A DNA stretch of 64,000 bases from Salinisphaera hydrothermalis (lineage in GTDB: Bacteria > Pseudomonadota > Gammaproteobacteria > Nevskiales > Salinisphaeraceae), in the NCBI RefSeq assembly GCF_040361195.1, contig NZ_APNE01000001.1; one strand, given 5' to 3'. The stretch's first letter is position 1. Each line of letters opens with the position of its first letter. This document shows positions 18,408-27,444 of the stretch, piece after piece. A program made the position numbers and the translations under genes. The notes beneath the pieces were generated by a model. That model saw nothing but the letters and a program-made list of their open reading frames with translations. It was not told where the DNA came from and ran no database searches.

Positions 18408-19217
18408 CTACGGATGCGGGCAGCTCGGATGCCGCGGGGCCTGCTGATAAAGCTGCATCGCCTTATTCATATGGGCTTCCAGCGCCTGAATACGATTATT
18501 GTTCGATGGATGGGTCGAAAGAAACGGATTGGGCTGCTGGCCGTTGCTGGCGGCCGTCATGTTTTTCCATAACTGAACCGATTGGCGCGGATCGAAGCCG
18601 GCGCGCGCCATGAGTTCCAGACCGATAAGATCGGCCTCGCTTTCCTGAGCGCGCGAAAACGGCAGCAGAATGCCTACCTGCGCGCCGACGCCCAGCGCCG
18701 ACATGATGGCCTGGCCACCGCCGCTGGATCCGCCGCCGAGAAACGCGGAGAGTACGGACAGCCCGCCCTGAGTGGCGTATTGCTCCGACATGCGCTCGTT
18801 CGGATGCCCGGCCAGGACGTGGCCCACTTCGTGGCCGATCACCGCGGCGAGTTGGGCGCCGTTCTTGGTGACCGGCAGCAGGCCGGAGTAAACGCCAATA
18901 TTGCCGCCCGGCAGGGCGAAGGCGTTGATCTGCTTGGACTTGAATACCGTGACATGCCACGAACCGTCCGCCGCCTGTTCGACGCCCGGCACCGCGGTGA
19001 TCGCGTGGGCCACGCATTCGACGAAGCGATTGTCCGCTGCATTGTGGTCGATCGGGGTCTTCTGCTTGAGCTGGGCATAGCTCTGGTCGCCCATGGCCGC
19101 CATTTTCTGGGGGCTGAACATCTTGAGCTGGCTGCGGCCGGTCGGCGACGTAGCGCAGCCGGCCAGCGCAACGGCAAACAGAATGATCGCAAGCAGACGA
19201 TGCATCGAGCGGGTCAT
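18408..19217 (-). CDS. M48-family metalloprotease lipoprotein (LoiP/BepA-like)
   Basis: 269 residues from 19217 (ATG at 19205 also possible). Lipoprotein signal with lipobox LAGC. The zinc site is HEVGH with the third ligand in ESEAD, as in M48 proteases. A glycine-rich loop (GGGSSGGG) follows the HEVGH helix. Expected location: periplasmic face of the outer membrane, in envelope protein quality control. It is divergent from uvrD, with 83 bases between starts. Confidence 0.88.
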   Translation of the reverse strand: MTRSMHRLLAIILFAVALAGCATSPTGRSQLKMFSPQKMAAMGDQSYAQLKQKTPIDHNAADNRFVECVAHAITAVPGVEQAADGSWHVTVFKSKQINAFALPGGNIGVYSGLLPVTKNGAQLAAVIGHEVGHVLAGHPNERMSEQYATQGGLSVLSAFLGGGSSGGGQAIMSALGVGAQVGILLPFSRAQESEADLIGLELMARAGFDPRQSVQLWKNMTAASNGQQPNPFLSTHPSNNNRIQALEAHMNKAMQLYQQAPRHPSCPHP

Positions 19218-19300
19218 GGACGGGCGCTGGGTGATTTGATCAGTCGAGATTACCAGTGCTGGCTGAACTTGCGATGTCCACCTTTGGTTACAATTCGCGG

Positions 19301-21460
19301 ATGGACGACGTATCCGCAATTCTCGACGGTCTCAACGATGCCCAACGCGAAGCGGTCGGTGCACCGCCAACGCACATGCGTGTGCTGGCCGGCGCCGGCT
19401 CGGGCAAGACCCGCGTACTGATTCATCGTATCGCCTGGCTGATCGGCGTCGAAGGCGTCTCGCCGCAATCGATTCTGGCGGTGACCTTCACCAACAAGGC
19501 CGCCGGCGAAATGCGCGCGCGCCTGGAGCCGATGCTGCGCGTGCCGGCCCGTGCGATGTGGGTGGGCACTTTTCACGGCATCGCGCACCGGCTGCTGCGT
19601 TTGCATTACAAGGAGGCGAAGCTGCCGCAGGCGTTCCAGATCATCGATTCCGATGATCAACTGCGTTTGGTCAAGCGCGTGATGCGCGGTCTGGAAATGG
19701 ACGAACAGCGCTGGCCGCCGCGCCAGATGGCCGGCTTCATCAACAGCTGCAAGGAAGACGCCGAACGCCCGGCCGATCTGGCCGACACCGGCGACTATGC
19801 GCGCTCGCAGATGATTCGGGTCTATACCGCGTACGAATCCGCGCGCGAGGCGGCCGGGCTGGTGGATTTTCCCGAACTGCTGCTGCGTGCCTACGAAACC
19901 TGTCGCGACAACGCCGAGCTGCTGGCGCATTACCGTCGGCGCTTCACCCATCTCATGGTCGACGAGTTCCAGGACAGCAATGCCCTGCAGTACGCCTGGG
20001 TGAAGCTGCTGGCCGGCACCCACGGCAAGGTATTCATCGTCGGCGACGACGACCAGTCGATCTATTCCTGGCGCGGCGCGCGGGTCGACAACATCCTGCG
20101 CTTCGAGGACGACTTTGCCGGCACGCAGACGGTACGGCTGGAGCAGAACTATCGCTCCACCGGCACCATTCTGGCCGCGGCCAACGGCCTGATCGGGCAC
20201 AACCTCTCGCGGCTCGGCAAGGAGCTGTGGACGGCCGGCGCCGAGGGCGAGCCGATCGATGTCTACGCCGCCTATAACGAATACGACGAGGCCCAGCACG
20301 TCGTCACCCGTATTCAGAACTGGATCGCCGAGGGCGGGGCACGTTCGGACGTGGCGATTCTGTATCGCTCCAACGCGCAGTCGCGGGTGCTGGAAGAGCG
20401 CTTGATCGCGGCCGAGATTCCGTATCGCATCTATGGCGGGCAGAAGTTCTTCGAGCGCGCCGAGATCAAGGACGCACTGGCCTATCTGCGTCTGATCCAG
20501 TCCCGCTCCGATGATGCCGCTTTCGAGCGCATCGTGAACACGCCCACGCGCGGCATCGGCAACACCACGGTGGACAAGATCCGCACCCATGCGCGCGCCT
20601 CGGCGATGAACCTATGGCAGGCCGCTTACGAGCTGGCCGAGAATGGTCTCGCGGCCCGCGCGGCCAAATCGGTGATGAACTTCATCGCCTTGATCGACGA
20701 ACTGGATGCCTCAGTCGAGGATATGGCCCTGCACGAGGCCACCGAGCACGTGATCGCGGTGACCGATCTGAAAGGCCATCACGGCAAGGGAAACGACGAA
20801 AAAGCCGAGGCCCGCAAGGACAACCTCGACGAACTGGTGTCTGCCGCCCGGGCGTATACGCCGGACGACGACGAAACCATGGACGAGATCACCCAGTTCC
20901 TCGCCTATGCCTCGCTGGAAGCCGGCGAGGCCCAGGCCGGCGAATGGGACGATTCAGTCCAGCTCATGACGCTGCATGCCGCCAAGGGTCTGGAATTCCC
21001 GCTGGTGTTCATGGTCGGCTTGGAAGAAGGATTGTTTCCGCACCAGCGCTCCGTCGAGGACGACAACGGCCTCGAGGAAGAGCGCCGTCTGGCTTACGTC
21101 GGCATGACCCGGGCGATGGAAAAACTCAATCTCTCGCATGCCGAAGTCCGGCGTCTGCACGGCCAGGAGAATTTGTCCGCGCCGTCGCGCTTTTTACGCG
21201 AGATCCCGAGCGAACATCTGCGCGAGACGCGGCCCCAGGCAGGTATTTCGCAGCCGGTGTTCCGGCCCGGCCCGATCGGGCGCAACGAGGAAAAATCCGG
21301 CGGTCTCGGCCTCGGTCAGCGCGTCGTGCACAAGAAGTTCGGCGAGGGCACGGTGCTGGCGTTCGAGGGCGATGGCGCTCGCGCGCGGATTCAGGTCAAT
21401 TTCGACCGTGCCGGCAGCAAGTGGTTGATCGCCGGCTATGCCAAGCTGGATCCGATCTGA
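19301..21460 (+). CDS. uvrD: UvrD (DNA helicase II)
   Basis: 719 residues, almost exactly the E. coli length. Start at 19301 because MDDVSAILDGLNDAQREAV aligns with the known UvrD N-terminus; the frame opens 45 bases earlier. SF1 helicase motifs in order: Walker A GAGSGKT (about 31-37), motif II DEFQDSN, motif III DDDQSIYSWRGA, motif IV QNYRST, motif V TLHAAKGLEF and motif VI YVGMTRA. The C-terminal tail with VVHKKFGEGTVLAF is the Tudor-like domain that contacts RNA polymerase. A 3'-5' helicase in nucleotide excision and mismatch repair. Confidence 0.97.
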   Translation: MDDVSAILDGLNDAQREAVGAPPTHMRVLAGAGSGKTRVLIHRIAWLIGVEGVSPQSILAVTFTNKAAGEMRARLEPMLRVPARAMWVGTFHGIAHRLLRLHYKEAKLPQAFQIIDSDDQLRLVKRVMRGLEMDEQRWPPRQMAGFINSCKEDAERPADLADTGDYARSQMIRVYTAYESAREAAGLVDFPELLLRAYETCRDNAELLAHYRRRFTHLMVDEFQDSNALQYAWVKLLAGTHGKVFIVGDDDQSIYSWRGARVDNILRFEDDFAGTQTVRLEQNYRSTGTILAAANGLIGHNLSRLGKELWTAGAEGEPIDVYAAYNEYDEAQHVVTRIQNWIAEGGARSDVAILYRSNAQSRVLEERLIAAEIPYRIYGGQKFFERAEIKDALAYLRLIQSRSDDAAFERIVNTPTRGIGNTTVDKIRTHARASAMNLWQAAYELAENGLAARAAKSVMNFIALIDELDASVEDMALHEATEHVIAVTDLKGHHGKGNDEKAEARKDNLDELVSAARAYTPDDDETMDEITQFLAYASLEAGEAQAGEWDDSVQLMTLHAAKGLEFPLVFMVGLEEGLFPHQRSVEDDNGLEEERRLAYVGMTRAMEKLNLSHAEVRRLHGQENLSAPSRFLREIPSEHLRETRPQAGISQPVFRPGPIGRNEEKSGGLGLGQRVVHKKFGEGTVLAFEGDGARARIQVNFDRAGSKWLIAGYAKLDPI

Positions 21461-21551
21461 TTCATCGGCCGAGCCGGGCGACAATCGCGATAACCCCGTT
21501 ATACTCGATCATCGATCGTATTCGGCCGCATGCCGTGGACCAGGGGGATCG

Positions 21552-22706
21552 ATGCAATATTTGGGGAGAGGCGCGCGGGCTGGGTTGGTTCTCGCTTGTA
21601 TGCTGGCACTGTTATGGGCAGTCATGGTCGGGGCGCCGGCCAGCGCTGCGCCGCCCGGCCGGACCACGGTCAACGCCAGCGTCGACAGTGCGCTGCCGCC
21701 CGGCGAAGCGGGTCGCACGCTCACCGTGGGCACCAAGATCGCGCCGCCGTTCGTCATGCAGGACGATACGGGCGGCTATACCGGTCTGTCGATTGCGCTC
21801 TGGCAACGGGTGGCCGGTCAGCTCGGATTGAAGTCGCACTACGTGGCGCGCGACCTGTCCGGTCTGTTCCGCGGGCTGGAAAATGGCGACCTGGATATCT
21901 CCGTGGCGGCCCTGACCGTCACTGAACCCCGCGAAGCGCGGGTAGATTTCACTTATCCGTTTTATTCCACGGGGCTGGCGATCGCCGTCCCGGCGAACGG
22001 CGGCGGGCCATGGTCGACCATCCGCCGTTTCTTTTCCTGGCCGTTTTTGACCGCTCTCGCCACCCTGGCGGGGGTCTTGCTGCTGGTCGGCGTGTTGGTC
22101 TGGGCGTTCGAGCGGCATCGCAATCCCGAAGAATTCGGCGGTGGTGTGGTCAATGGGCTGGGCAGCGGTTTCTGGTGGGCCGCCGTGACCATGACCACTG
22201 TCGGCTACGGCGACAAATCACCGCGCACGCTCGGTGGACGGCTCGTCGGCCTGGCGTGGATGTTCGCCGCGATCATCATCATTTCCAGCTTCACCGCCGC
22301 GATTGCGACATCGCTGACCGTCGATCGCCTGTCCTCGGGTATTCAGGGCGTCAACGATCTCGCGCATGCACGGGTGGCGACGGTGAAGGGCTCGGCGGCG
22401 GCCCAAGCGTTGCGCCAGCGCGGAATCGGTTTCCGTGCGACGGCGACGCTGGACGCGGCGCTGGGCGCGCTGGCGGCCGGCCGCGTCGATGCGGTCGTTT
22501 ACGATGCGCCGCTGCTCAAATACCGGTTACGTAATGAGTTTCCGGGACAGATGACGGTCCTGGCCCATACCTTCGAACGCCAGGACTATGCCTTCGCGCT
22601 GCCACAGGGGAGTGATCTGCGTGAGCCGATCAATCGTGCGATTCTGGCAACGCTCGCCGATAGCGATTGGAATCGATTGGTCGCCCGGTTCGTGGGTTCG
22701 CCATAG
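21552..22706 (+). CDS. GluR0-like ligand-gated K+ channel (periplasmic-binding domain split by a pore)
   Basis: 384 residues from 21552 (the frame runs further upstream without family features). Signal peptide (about 1-35), first lobe of a type II periplasmic-binding domain (about 54-145: LTVGTKIAPPFVM to YPFYSTGLAIAVP), a membrane helix (about 160-185), a re-entrant pore with the K+ selectivity filter TVGYGD at 216-221, a second helix (about 235-260), then the second binding lobe (about 268-384) with GSAAAQALRQRG and GRVDAVVYDAP. This is the order of prokaryotic ionotropic glutamate receptors. A periplasmic amino acid probably gates K+ flow. Ligand unknown. Confidence 0.88.
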   Translation: MQYLGRGARAGLVLACMLALLWAVMVGAPASAAPPGRTTVNASVDSALPPGEAGRTLTVGTKIAPPFVMQDDTGGYTGLSIALWQRVAGQLGLKSHYVARDLSGLFRGLENGDLDISVAALTVTEPREARVDFTYPFYSTGLAIAVPANGGGPWSTIRRFFSWPFLTALATLAGVLLLVGVLVWAFERHRNPEEFGGGVVNGLGSGFWWAAVTMTTVGYGDKSPRTLGGRLVGLAWMFAAIIIISSFTAAIATSLTVDRLSSGIQGVNDLAHARVATVKGSAAAQALRQRGIGFRATATLDAALGALAAGRVDAVVYDAPLLKYRLRNEFPGQMTVLAHTFERQDYAFALPQGSDLREPINRAILATLADSDWNRLVARFVGSP

Positions 22707-22731
22707 TCGGGCTCAGCGACCTACGGCCGAG

Positions 22732-22755
22732 CCTCGACCCGGCCGGCAGTCGAGG
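22732..22755. other. inverted repeat between convergent genes
   Basis: CCTCGAC (22732-22738) pairs with GTCGAGG (22749-22755). It lies between the channel gene and the convergent SPOR gene. No T run; possible weak bidirectional terminator. Confidence 0.25.
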
Positions 22756-22798
22756 GCCCTGTGCCGAGTTGGCCCCTGCAAACAAGGCCGCACAGTGG

Positions 22799-23668
22799 TC
22801 AGTCGGCCTGGCGCACCATGGTTTCGATCCCGTGCGATTGCAGCCGCTGGGCCAGCGCGTGGGCGCGATCACTGGATTTGAGCACGTCGCTCTGCACCCG
22901 GTAGACCGTCTTGCCCGAGGAGGTCTGGATATCGACGATATCGGCCGTCACGCCGAGGAGGGCGAGCTGGGCCTTGCGATGATCGGCGTCGCTCTCGGTC
23001 GAGAACGCGCCCGCCTGGATCACGTAGCCCGGCCCGGTGCTGGTAGAACTCGACGATGATGATGCTGAAGAGGCATGCGTTGAGCTGCTCGAGTTACGGC
23101 TGGACGATTGGGCCGGCGCGCTCGGCGCGGGCGTGTTGACTGCCGGTTCGGCTTCGTGCGGCTCGTTGTTGTCGGTCACGGGCTGCTGCGCCTGCTGGCC
23201 CGCGGGAACTTCCACCTTGTAGTTGGGCAGCATCTTATAGAACGAGAACCGGGGCGATTTCTTCTGCTGCGGTTGCTCGGTCTGCGACGTCGAGGCCTTG
23301 TCGCCGCTCGCCTGGCCGGCGGTATCGCTACTGCCCGCGCTGCCGTTGCCCGATGAATCGCTCTGGGGCAAGTTGATGCTCACGCTTTCCGGGCCGTGTC
23401 CAGCCGGGCGGCTGGCGATGTAATAGATCGATCCCCCAACCACGCCGAGCAGGAGGGCGCACACCAGCCAGATACAGCCTCGCGCGCCGCTACGGGCGCT
23501 TGGCGCGCTACGGTTGTTGCCGCCGCCGTTGCCACCGCCGCTCTTGCGCGGCGCGGGCTTTTTCTTCGGGCGCACCGGGCGCGCGGCCGGCGTCGCCCGC
23601 TTGGCGGGTTTGCGCTTGCCGTTCTTATCCGGTGGATTGTTGCGGCGCGAGGAGTAGTCGCGGGCCAT
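22799..23668 (-). CDS. SPOR-domain protein, FtsN-like
   Basis: 289 residues. Very basic, low-complexity cytosolic N-terminus (about 1-60, many K/R/P), one membrane helix (about 65-85, IWLVCALLLGVVGGSIYYI), a Ser/Gln/Pro-rich periplasmic linker, and a C-terminal SPOR domain (about 215-289, from YVIQAGAFSTESDADHRKAQ) that would bind denuded septal glycan. The layout and position directly after argS match the argS-ftsN arrangement of other gammaproteobacteria, so it may be the cell-division protein FtsN. The short FtsN core motif was not identified. Confidence 0.75.
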   Translation of the reverse strand: MARDYSSRRNNPPDKNGKRKPAKRATPAARPVRPKKKPAPRKSGGGNGGGNNRSAPSARSGARGCIWLVCALLLGVVGGSIYYIASRPAGHGPESVSINLPQSDSSGNGSAGSSDTAGQASGDKASTSQTEQPQQKKSPRFSFYKMLPNYKVEVPAGQQAQQPVTDNNEPHEAEPAVNTPAPSAPAQSSSRNSSSSTHASSASSSSSSTSTGPGYVIQAGAFSTESDADHRKAQLALLGVTADIVDIQTSSGKTVYRVQSDVLKSSDRAHALAQRLQSHGIETMVRQAD

Positions 23669-23689
23669 GTGCTTGAAAACCTCGTCGGA

Positions 23690-25357
23690 TTACATCCGTT
23701 CCGGTGCCGAAACGCCCAGCAACGCCAGACCGTTGGCGATCACCTGACGCGCGGCCGTGATCAGGGTCAGGCGCGCATTGCGCAGGCCGGTGTCTTCGAT
23801 GACGAATTTCTGGGCATTGTAATAGCTGTGAAATGCATCGGCGGTATCACGGAGATAGTGCGCCACGCTCTGCACCGCCGAATCGGCGGCCGCGGCGGCC
23901 ACGACTTCCGGGAAACGCGACAGCGCCGTGATCAGGCGTTGTTCGTGTTCGGAATCCAGACGCGTCATGTCCGCCGAGTCGCGATCATACGCCAGGCCCT
24001 GTTCCGCGAGCTGACGAAACACGCTGGCGATGCGCGCGTGGGCGTACTGGATGTAGTAGACCGGGTTGTCTTCCGACTGGCTTCGGGCCAGATCGATGTC
24101 GAAGGTCAGATGCGAATCCGACTTGCGCGCGACCAGGAAATAGCGCGTCGCATCGCGCCCGACCTCGTCGATGAGATCGCGCACGGTGACATAGGAGCCG
24201 GCGCGCTTGGATAGTTTCACTTCCTCGCCGCCGCGCATGACCGTGACCATCTGATGCAGTACGTAGGCCGGCCAACCCTGCGGGATGCCGATGTCCAGCG
24301 CCTGCAGGCCAGCACGCACGCGGGCGATGGTGCCGTGATGATCGGCGCCCTGGACGTTGATGGCGTGGGTGAAACCACGCTCCCACTTGGCGCGGTGATA
24401 GGCGACGTCCGGCACGAAGTAGGTATAACCGCCCTCGGCCTTGCGCATGACGCGATCCTTGTCGTCGTCATAGTCCGTGGTCTTGAGCCACAGCGCGCCG
24501 TCGGCCTCGTAGGTATGCCCGGCCGCGACCAGGGCCTCGACCGTGGCCTCGACGCTGCCGTTGGCATACAGCGCGGATTCCAGGGCGTAGTTGTCGAACA
24601 CGACGCCGAAGGCGCGCAGATCTTCGTCCTGTTCGCGACGCAGATAGGCCACCGCGAATTCGCGGATCGCCTGCATGTCGTTCGGGTCGGCCGCGCCGGT
24701 GACTTCGCGATCGTCGGCGACCACGGTCGCGCCTTCAAGATAGGCCTTGGCCAGATCGGACAGATACTCGCCGCGATACCCGCCCTCGGGCCAGTCCGCG
24801 TCCTCGGGCGTCAGGCCGGCGCAGCGCGCAGCGACCGACCGGGCCAGCATCTCGATCTGGTTGCCAGCGTCGTTGTAATAGAACTCGCGGGTCACCTGCC
24901 AGCCGATGGCCTCGTAGAGCCGGGCCAGGCAATCGCCGATCGCGGCCTGGCGTCCGTGGCCGACGTGCAGCGGCCCGGTGGGGTTGGCCGAGACGAATTC
25001 GATCAGCACCTTGCGGCCGGCGCCTTCGTCCGAGCGGCCGTAGGCCTCGCCCGCCTCGATCACCTGATCGATCACGGCGCGGAAAGCCGCCGGCGCGAGG
25101 AAGAAGTTGATGAAGCCGGGACCGGCGATCTCGACCTTGGCGATGCGCTCGTCGTCGCCGAGCTGATCCACGATCGCCTGCGCGATCTCGCGCGGATTGC
25201 GGCGCGCGGCCTTGGTCAGCTGCATCGCCAGGTTCGAGGCGAAATCGCCGTGGGCGGCGTCGCGCGTGCGCTCGACGTGGGGATCGGCCGGGATGTCGAT
25301 ATCGGGCCAGGCCCGGGTGGCGGCGTCGACGAGCAGATCTTGAACTAGTGCTTTCAC
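23690..25357 (-). CDS. argS: arginyl-tRNA synthetase
   Basis: 555 residues, class I synthetase. Starts with GTG at 25357 (no ATG is available at the family N-terminus). The HIGH motif appears as HVGHG (in TGPLHVGHGRQA), the KMSKS equivalent as VKLSKRAGS, and the C-terminal anticodon-binding DALR domain ends in the usual short tail (LLGVSAPERM). It charges tRNA-Arg with arginine. The SPOR gene starts 21 bases after its stop, so the two are cotranscribed. Confidence 0.96.
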   Translation of the reverse strand: MKALVQDLLVDAATRAWPDIDIPADPHVERTRDAAHGDFASNLAMQLTKAARRNPREIAQAIVDQLGDDERIAKVEIAGPGFINFFLAPAAFRAVIDQVIEAGEAYGRSDEGAGRKVLIEFVSANPTGPLHVGHGRQAAIGDCLARLYEAIGWQVTREFYYNDAGNQIEMLARSVAARCAGLTPEDADWPEGGYRGEYLSDLAKAYLEGATVVADDREVTGAADPNDMQAIREFAVAYLRREQDEDLRAFGVVFDNYALESALYANGSVEATVEALVAAGHTYEADGALWLKTTDYDDDKDRVMRKAEGGYTYFVPDVAYHRAKWERGFTHAINVQGADHHGTIARVRAGLQALDIGIPQGWPAYVLHQMVTVMRGGEEVKLSKRAGSYVTVRDLIDEVGRDATRYFLVARKSDSHLTFDIDLARSQSEDNPVYYIQYAHARIASVFRQLAEQGLAYDRDSADMTRLDSEHEQRLITALSRFPEVVAAAAADSAVQSVAHYLRDTADAFHSYYNAQKFVIEDTGLRNARLTLITAARQVIANGLALLGVSAPERM

Positions 25358-25419
25358 GGCGAGGACTACGCGGGGGACGGGTGAAAACCGTGCAGTCTAA
25401 CGCTGCCGGGTGGCGCGGG

Positions 25420-26247
25420 CTATGTTTCAGCCTCGAGTAAACTGAACGGCAATGCCGGTACCCGGCTCAGGTCGGCCCATTCGGCGACCTCGGCATCGGG
25501 CAGGATCCGCGCCCGGGCGAAGCCGGCGGCGATCAGCAGGGCGACCATGTCGGTGTCGTCGTAGCACAGCGTGGCATGGGCGCGCGTCGTCCAGGCCCGG
25601 GCCGCGCGGGCCGCCGGGCCGTGCTCGAGAAACCGTCGCAGCGGATAGACCTCGGCCAGATAGCGCCCGCCGCCGAGCCGGCGCAGCAGCGCCGCCACGT
25701 TCGCCCAGGCCTGGCGCTTGGCGGCGCGATCCAGATAATCGACCACGCCTTCGGTCACGGCGACGACCGGGCCGTGTTCGGGCCTGGCGATGCTGGCTCC
25801 GAGATTCGGGTCGAACAGATCGCCTTCGGCCAGATCATGATTCGGCGGCGGCGATCGCCCTGCCGAACGCCGCCGGCGAGTTGCCACCATGCCGGGCAGA
25901 TCCAGGTCGTACCAGTGCATATCCGGATGGGCGCGAGCATAAGCCTGGCCGCGCGTGGACAAACCCGCGCCGATCTCGATCGCGAGCCGCGGCGTTTGCG
26001 CCGCGACCCAGTTCGAGAAAGCCGCGTGACGCCAGCGCAGCAGCTCCGGGCCTGCGGCCACGGCGGGGACGAACGGCGACAGCAGGCCAGTGCCCAGTTG
26101 TAACGCCGCGAGCATGCCGCGCCCGCGACAGGTATCGAACGCCTCGGCTTCGGCAAAGCCATAGCGTGCCCAGGCCGCGGCCGTGGCATAGGCAGTCGGC
26201 GAAATACGCGGATTGCCGCGTCGGGGCCGGACGTTCGACGAACTCAT
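25420..26247 (-). CDS. LCM/PPM-type SAM-dependent methyltransferase
   Basis: 275 residues. SAM-binding motif I is IEIGAGLSTRG with the following acidic strand WYDLDLPGM; the later TEGVVDYL matches the post-II region of the leucine carboxyl methyltransferase/TCMP-like family that includes polyketide O-methyltransferases. A lone gene with no biosynthetic neighbours; the substrate cannot be inferred. It ends 62 bases before the argS start, on the same strand, so it could be upstream in the argS transcript. Its own upstream region abuts repeat block B. Confidence 0.75.
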   Translation of the reverse strand: MSSSNVRPRRGNPRISPTAYATAAAWARYGFAEAEAFDTCRGRGMLAALQLGTGLLSPFVPAVAAGPELLRWRHAAFSNWVAAQTPRLAIEIGAGLSTRGQAYARAHPDMHWYDLDLPGMVATRRRRSAGRSPPPNHDLAEGDLFDPNLGASIARPEHGPVVAVTEGVVDYLDRAAKRQAWANVAALLRRLGGGRYLAEVYPLRRFLEHGPAARAARAWTTRAHATLCYDDTDMVALLIAAGFARARILPDAEVAEWADLSRVPALPFSLLEAET

Positions 26248-26349
26248 GGCATCAGCCTAACGCAGGGCGCGGCCGGGGGGCTGTTCGTGTTTCATTACAT
26301 CGCTTTTGTTGTTCCCGAAGCATTTATTGGTCGGAGATCGGCACGTTTT

Positions 26350-27381
26350 CAGTCCGCCAATGAACGCCAAAGAGCGCAAATGGCGGACTGGGTTTGCGAC
26401 ATCCCTGCTTTCGGGGCGCCAGGTGATCTGTCTCTTCGTTCCTTAAGGCATTTATCCGCAGATCGACGCCGATGCACGCAGATGGCGGTTAGTCATCAGG
26501 GGCGGTCGTTCGATCGTGGCGCGAATTGCTGTATGCGCTTCGTTCCCCCGCGAATCACTCGGGGTGCAAGCAGGGTAGGTCGGCTTAGGCCGCAGGCCGT
26601 AAGCCGACAGCGTGGACGCCGGGGATCGCTGATCCCATCTTTACCATGGGGGGGCGGATGTCGGGTTACGCGTGCGGCTAACCCGACCTGCACGACTGGG
26701 TTTGCGACATCCCTGTTTTCGGGGCGCCAGGTGATCTGTCTCTTCGTTCCTTAAGGCATTTATCCGCAGATCGACGCCGATGCACGCAGATGGCGGTTAG
26801 GCATCAGGGGCGGTCGTTCGATCGTGGCGCGAATTGCTGTATGCGCTTCGTTCCCCAGCGAATCACTCGGGGTGCAAGCAGGGTAGGTCGGTTTAGGCCG
26901 CAGGCCGTAAGCCGACAGCGTGGACGCCGGGGATCGCTGATCCCATCTTTACCATGGGGGTCGGATGTCGGGTTACGCGTGCGGCTAACCCGACCTGCAC
27001 GACTGGGTTTGTGACATCCCTGGTTTCGGGGCGCCGCGGGATCTGTCTCTTCGTTCCTCAAGGCATTGATCCGCAGATCGACGCCGATGCACGCAGATGG
27101 CGGTTAGTCATCAGGGGCGGTCGTTCGATCGTGGCGCGAATTGCTGTATGCGCTTCGTTCCCCGCGAATCACTCGGGGTGCAAGCTTCGTTCGGCTCGGT
27201 CTTCCGTTAGCGCCTCGGACCCGCTACGCCGCAGCAACAGAACCGCATCTGTGTAATCTGCGCAATCTGCGGATCGTCCTACTTCAACGAACGAGGCCCG
27301 AAAAAACACCATGGCGCCCCGTGTCGGCCCGCTCGAAAGATTCATCCGCCATTAGCGCCCTTCGCGTTCATTGGCGGACTG
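26350..27381. repeat. dispersed repeat block B: 2.6 tandem units of about 307 bp with inverted ends
   Basis: Left end 26350-26390 is a hairpin module (CAGTCCGCCA...TGGCGGACTG); the right end (about 27340-27381) is the same module inverted. Between them lie tandem units 26386-26693, 26694-27000 and a partial third, 27001-27187; the two full units differ at only about six positions by eye. Each unit has a GGGGCGCC tract, a CGCAGAT-type short-repeat tract, a CTTCGTTCCC tract, and two hairpins (26579-26608 and 26660-26687 in the first unit). The tail 27188-27300 corresponds to another part of block C in reverse. Short frames here are not credible genes. Confidence 0.85.
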
Positions 27382-27444
27382 GATGTCGCGACCTCCATGG
27401 CTTCATTTGTCTTCGCCAACGAAGCCTGGATAGCATAAAGACGC

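Noticed and set aside
26287..27256. several short frames inside repeat block B
   Set aside because: They repeat with the units and encode low-complexity text; no RBS, no homology-like motif.
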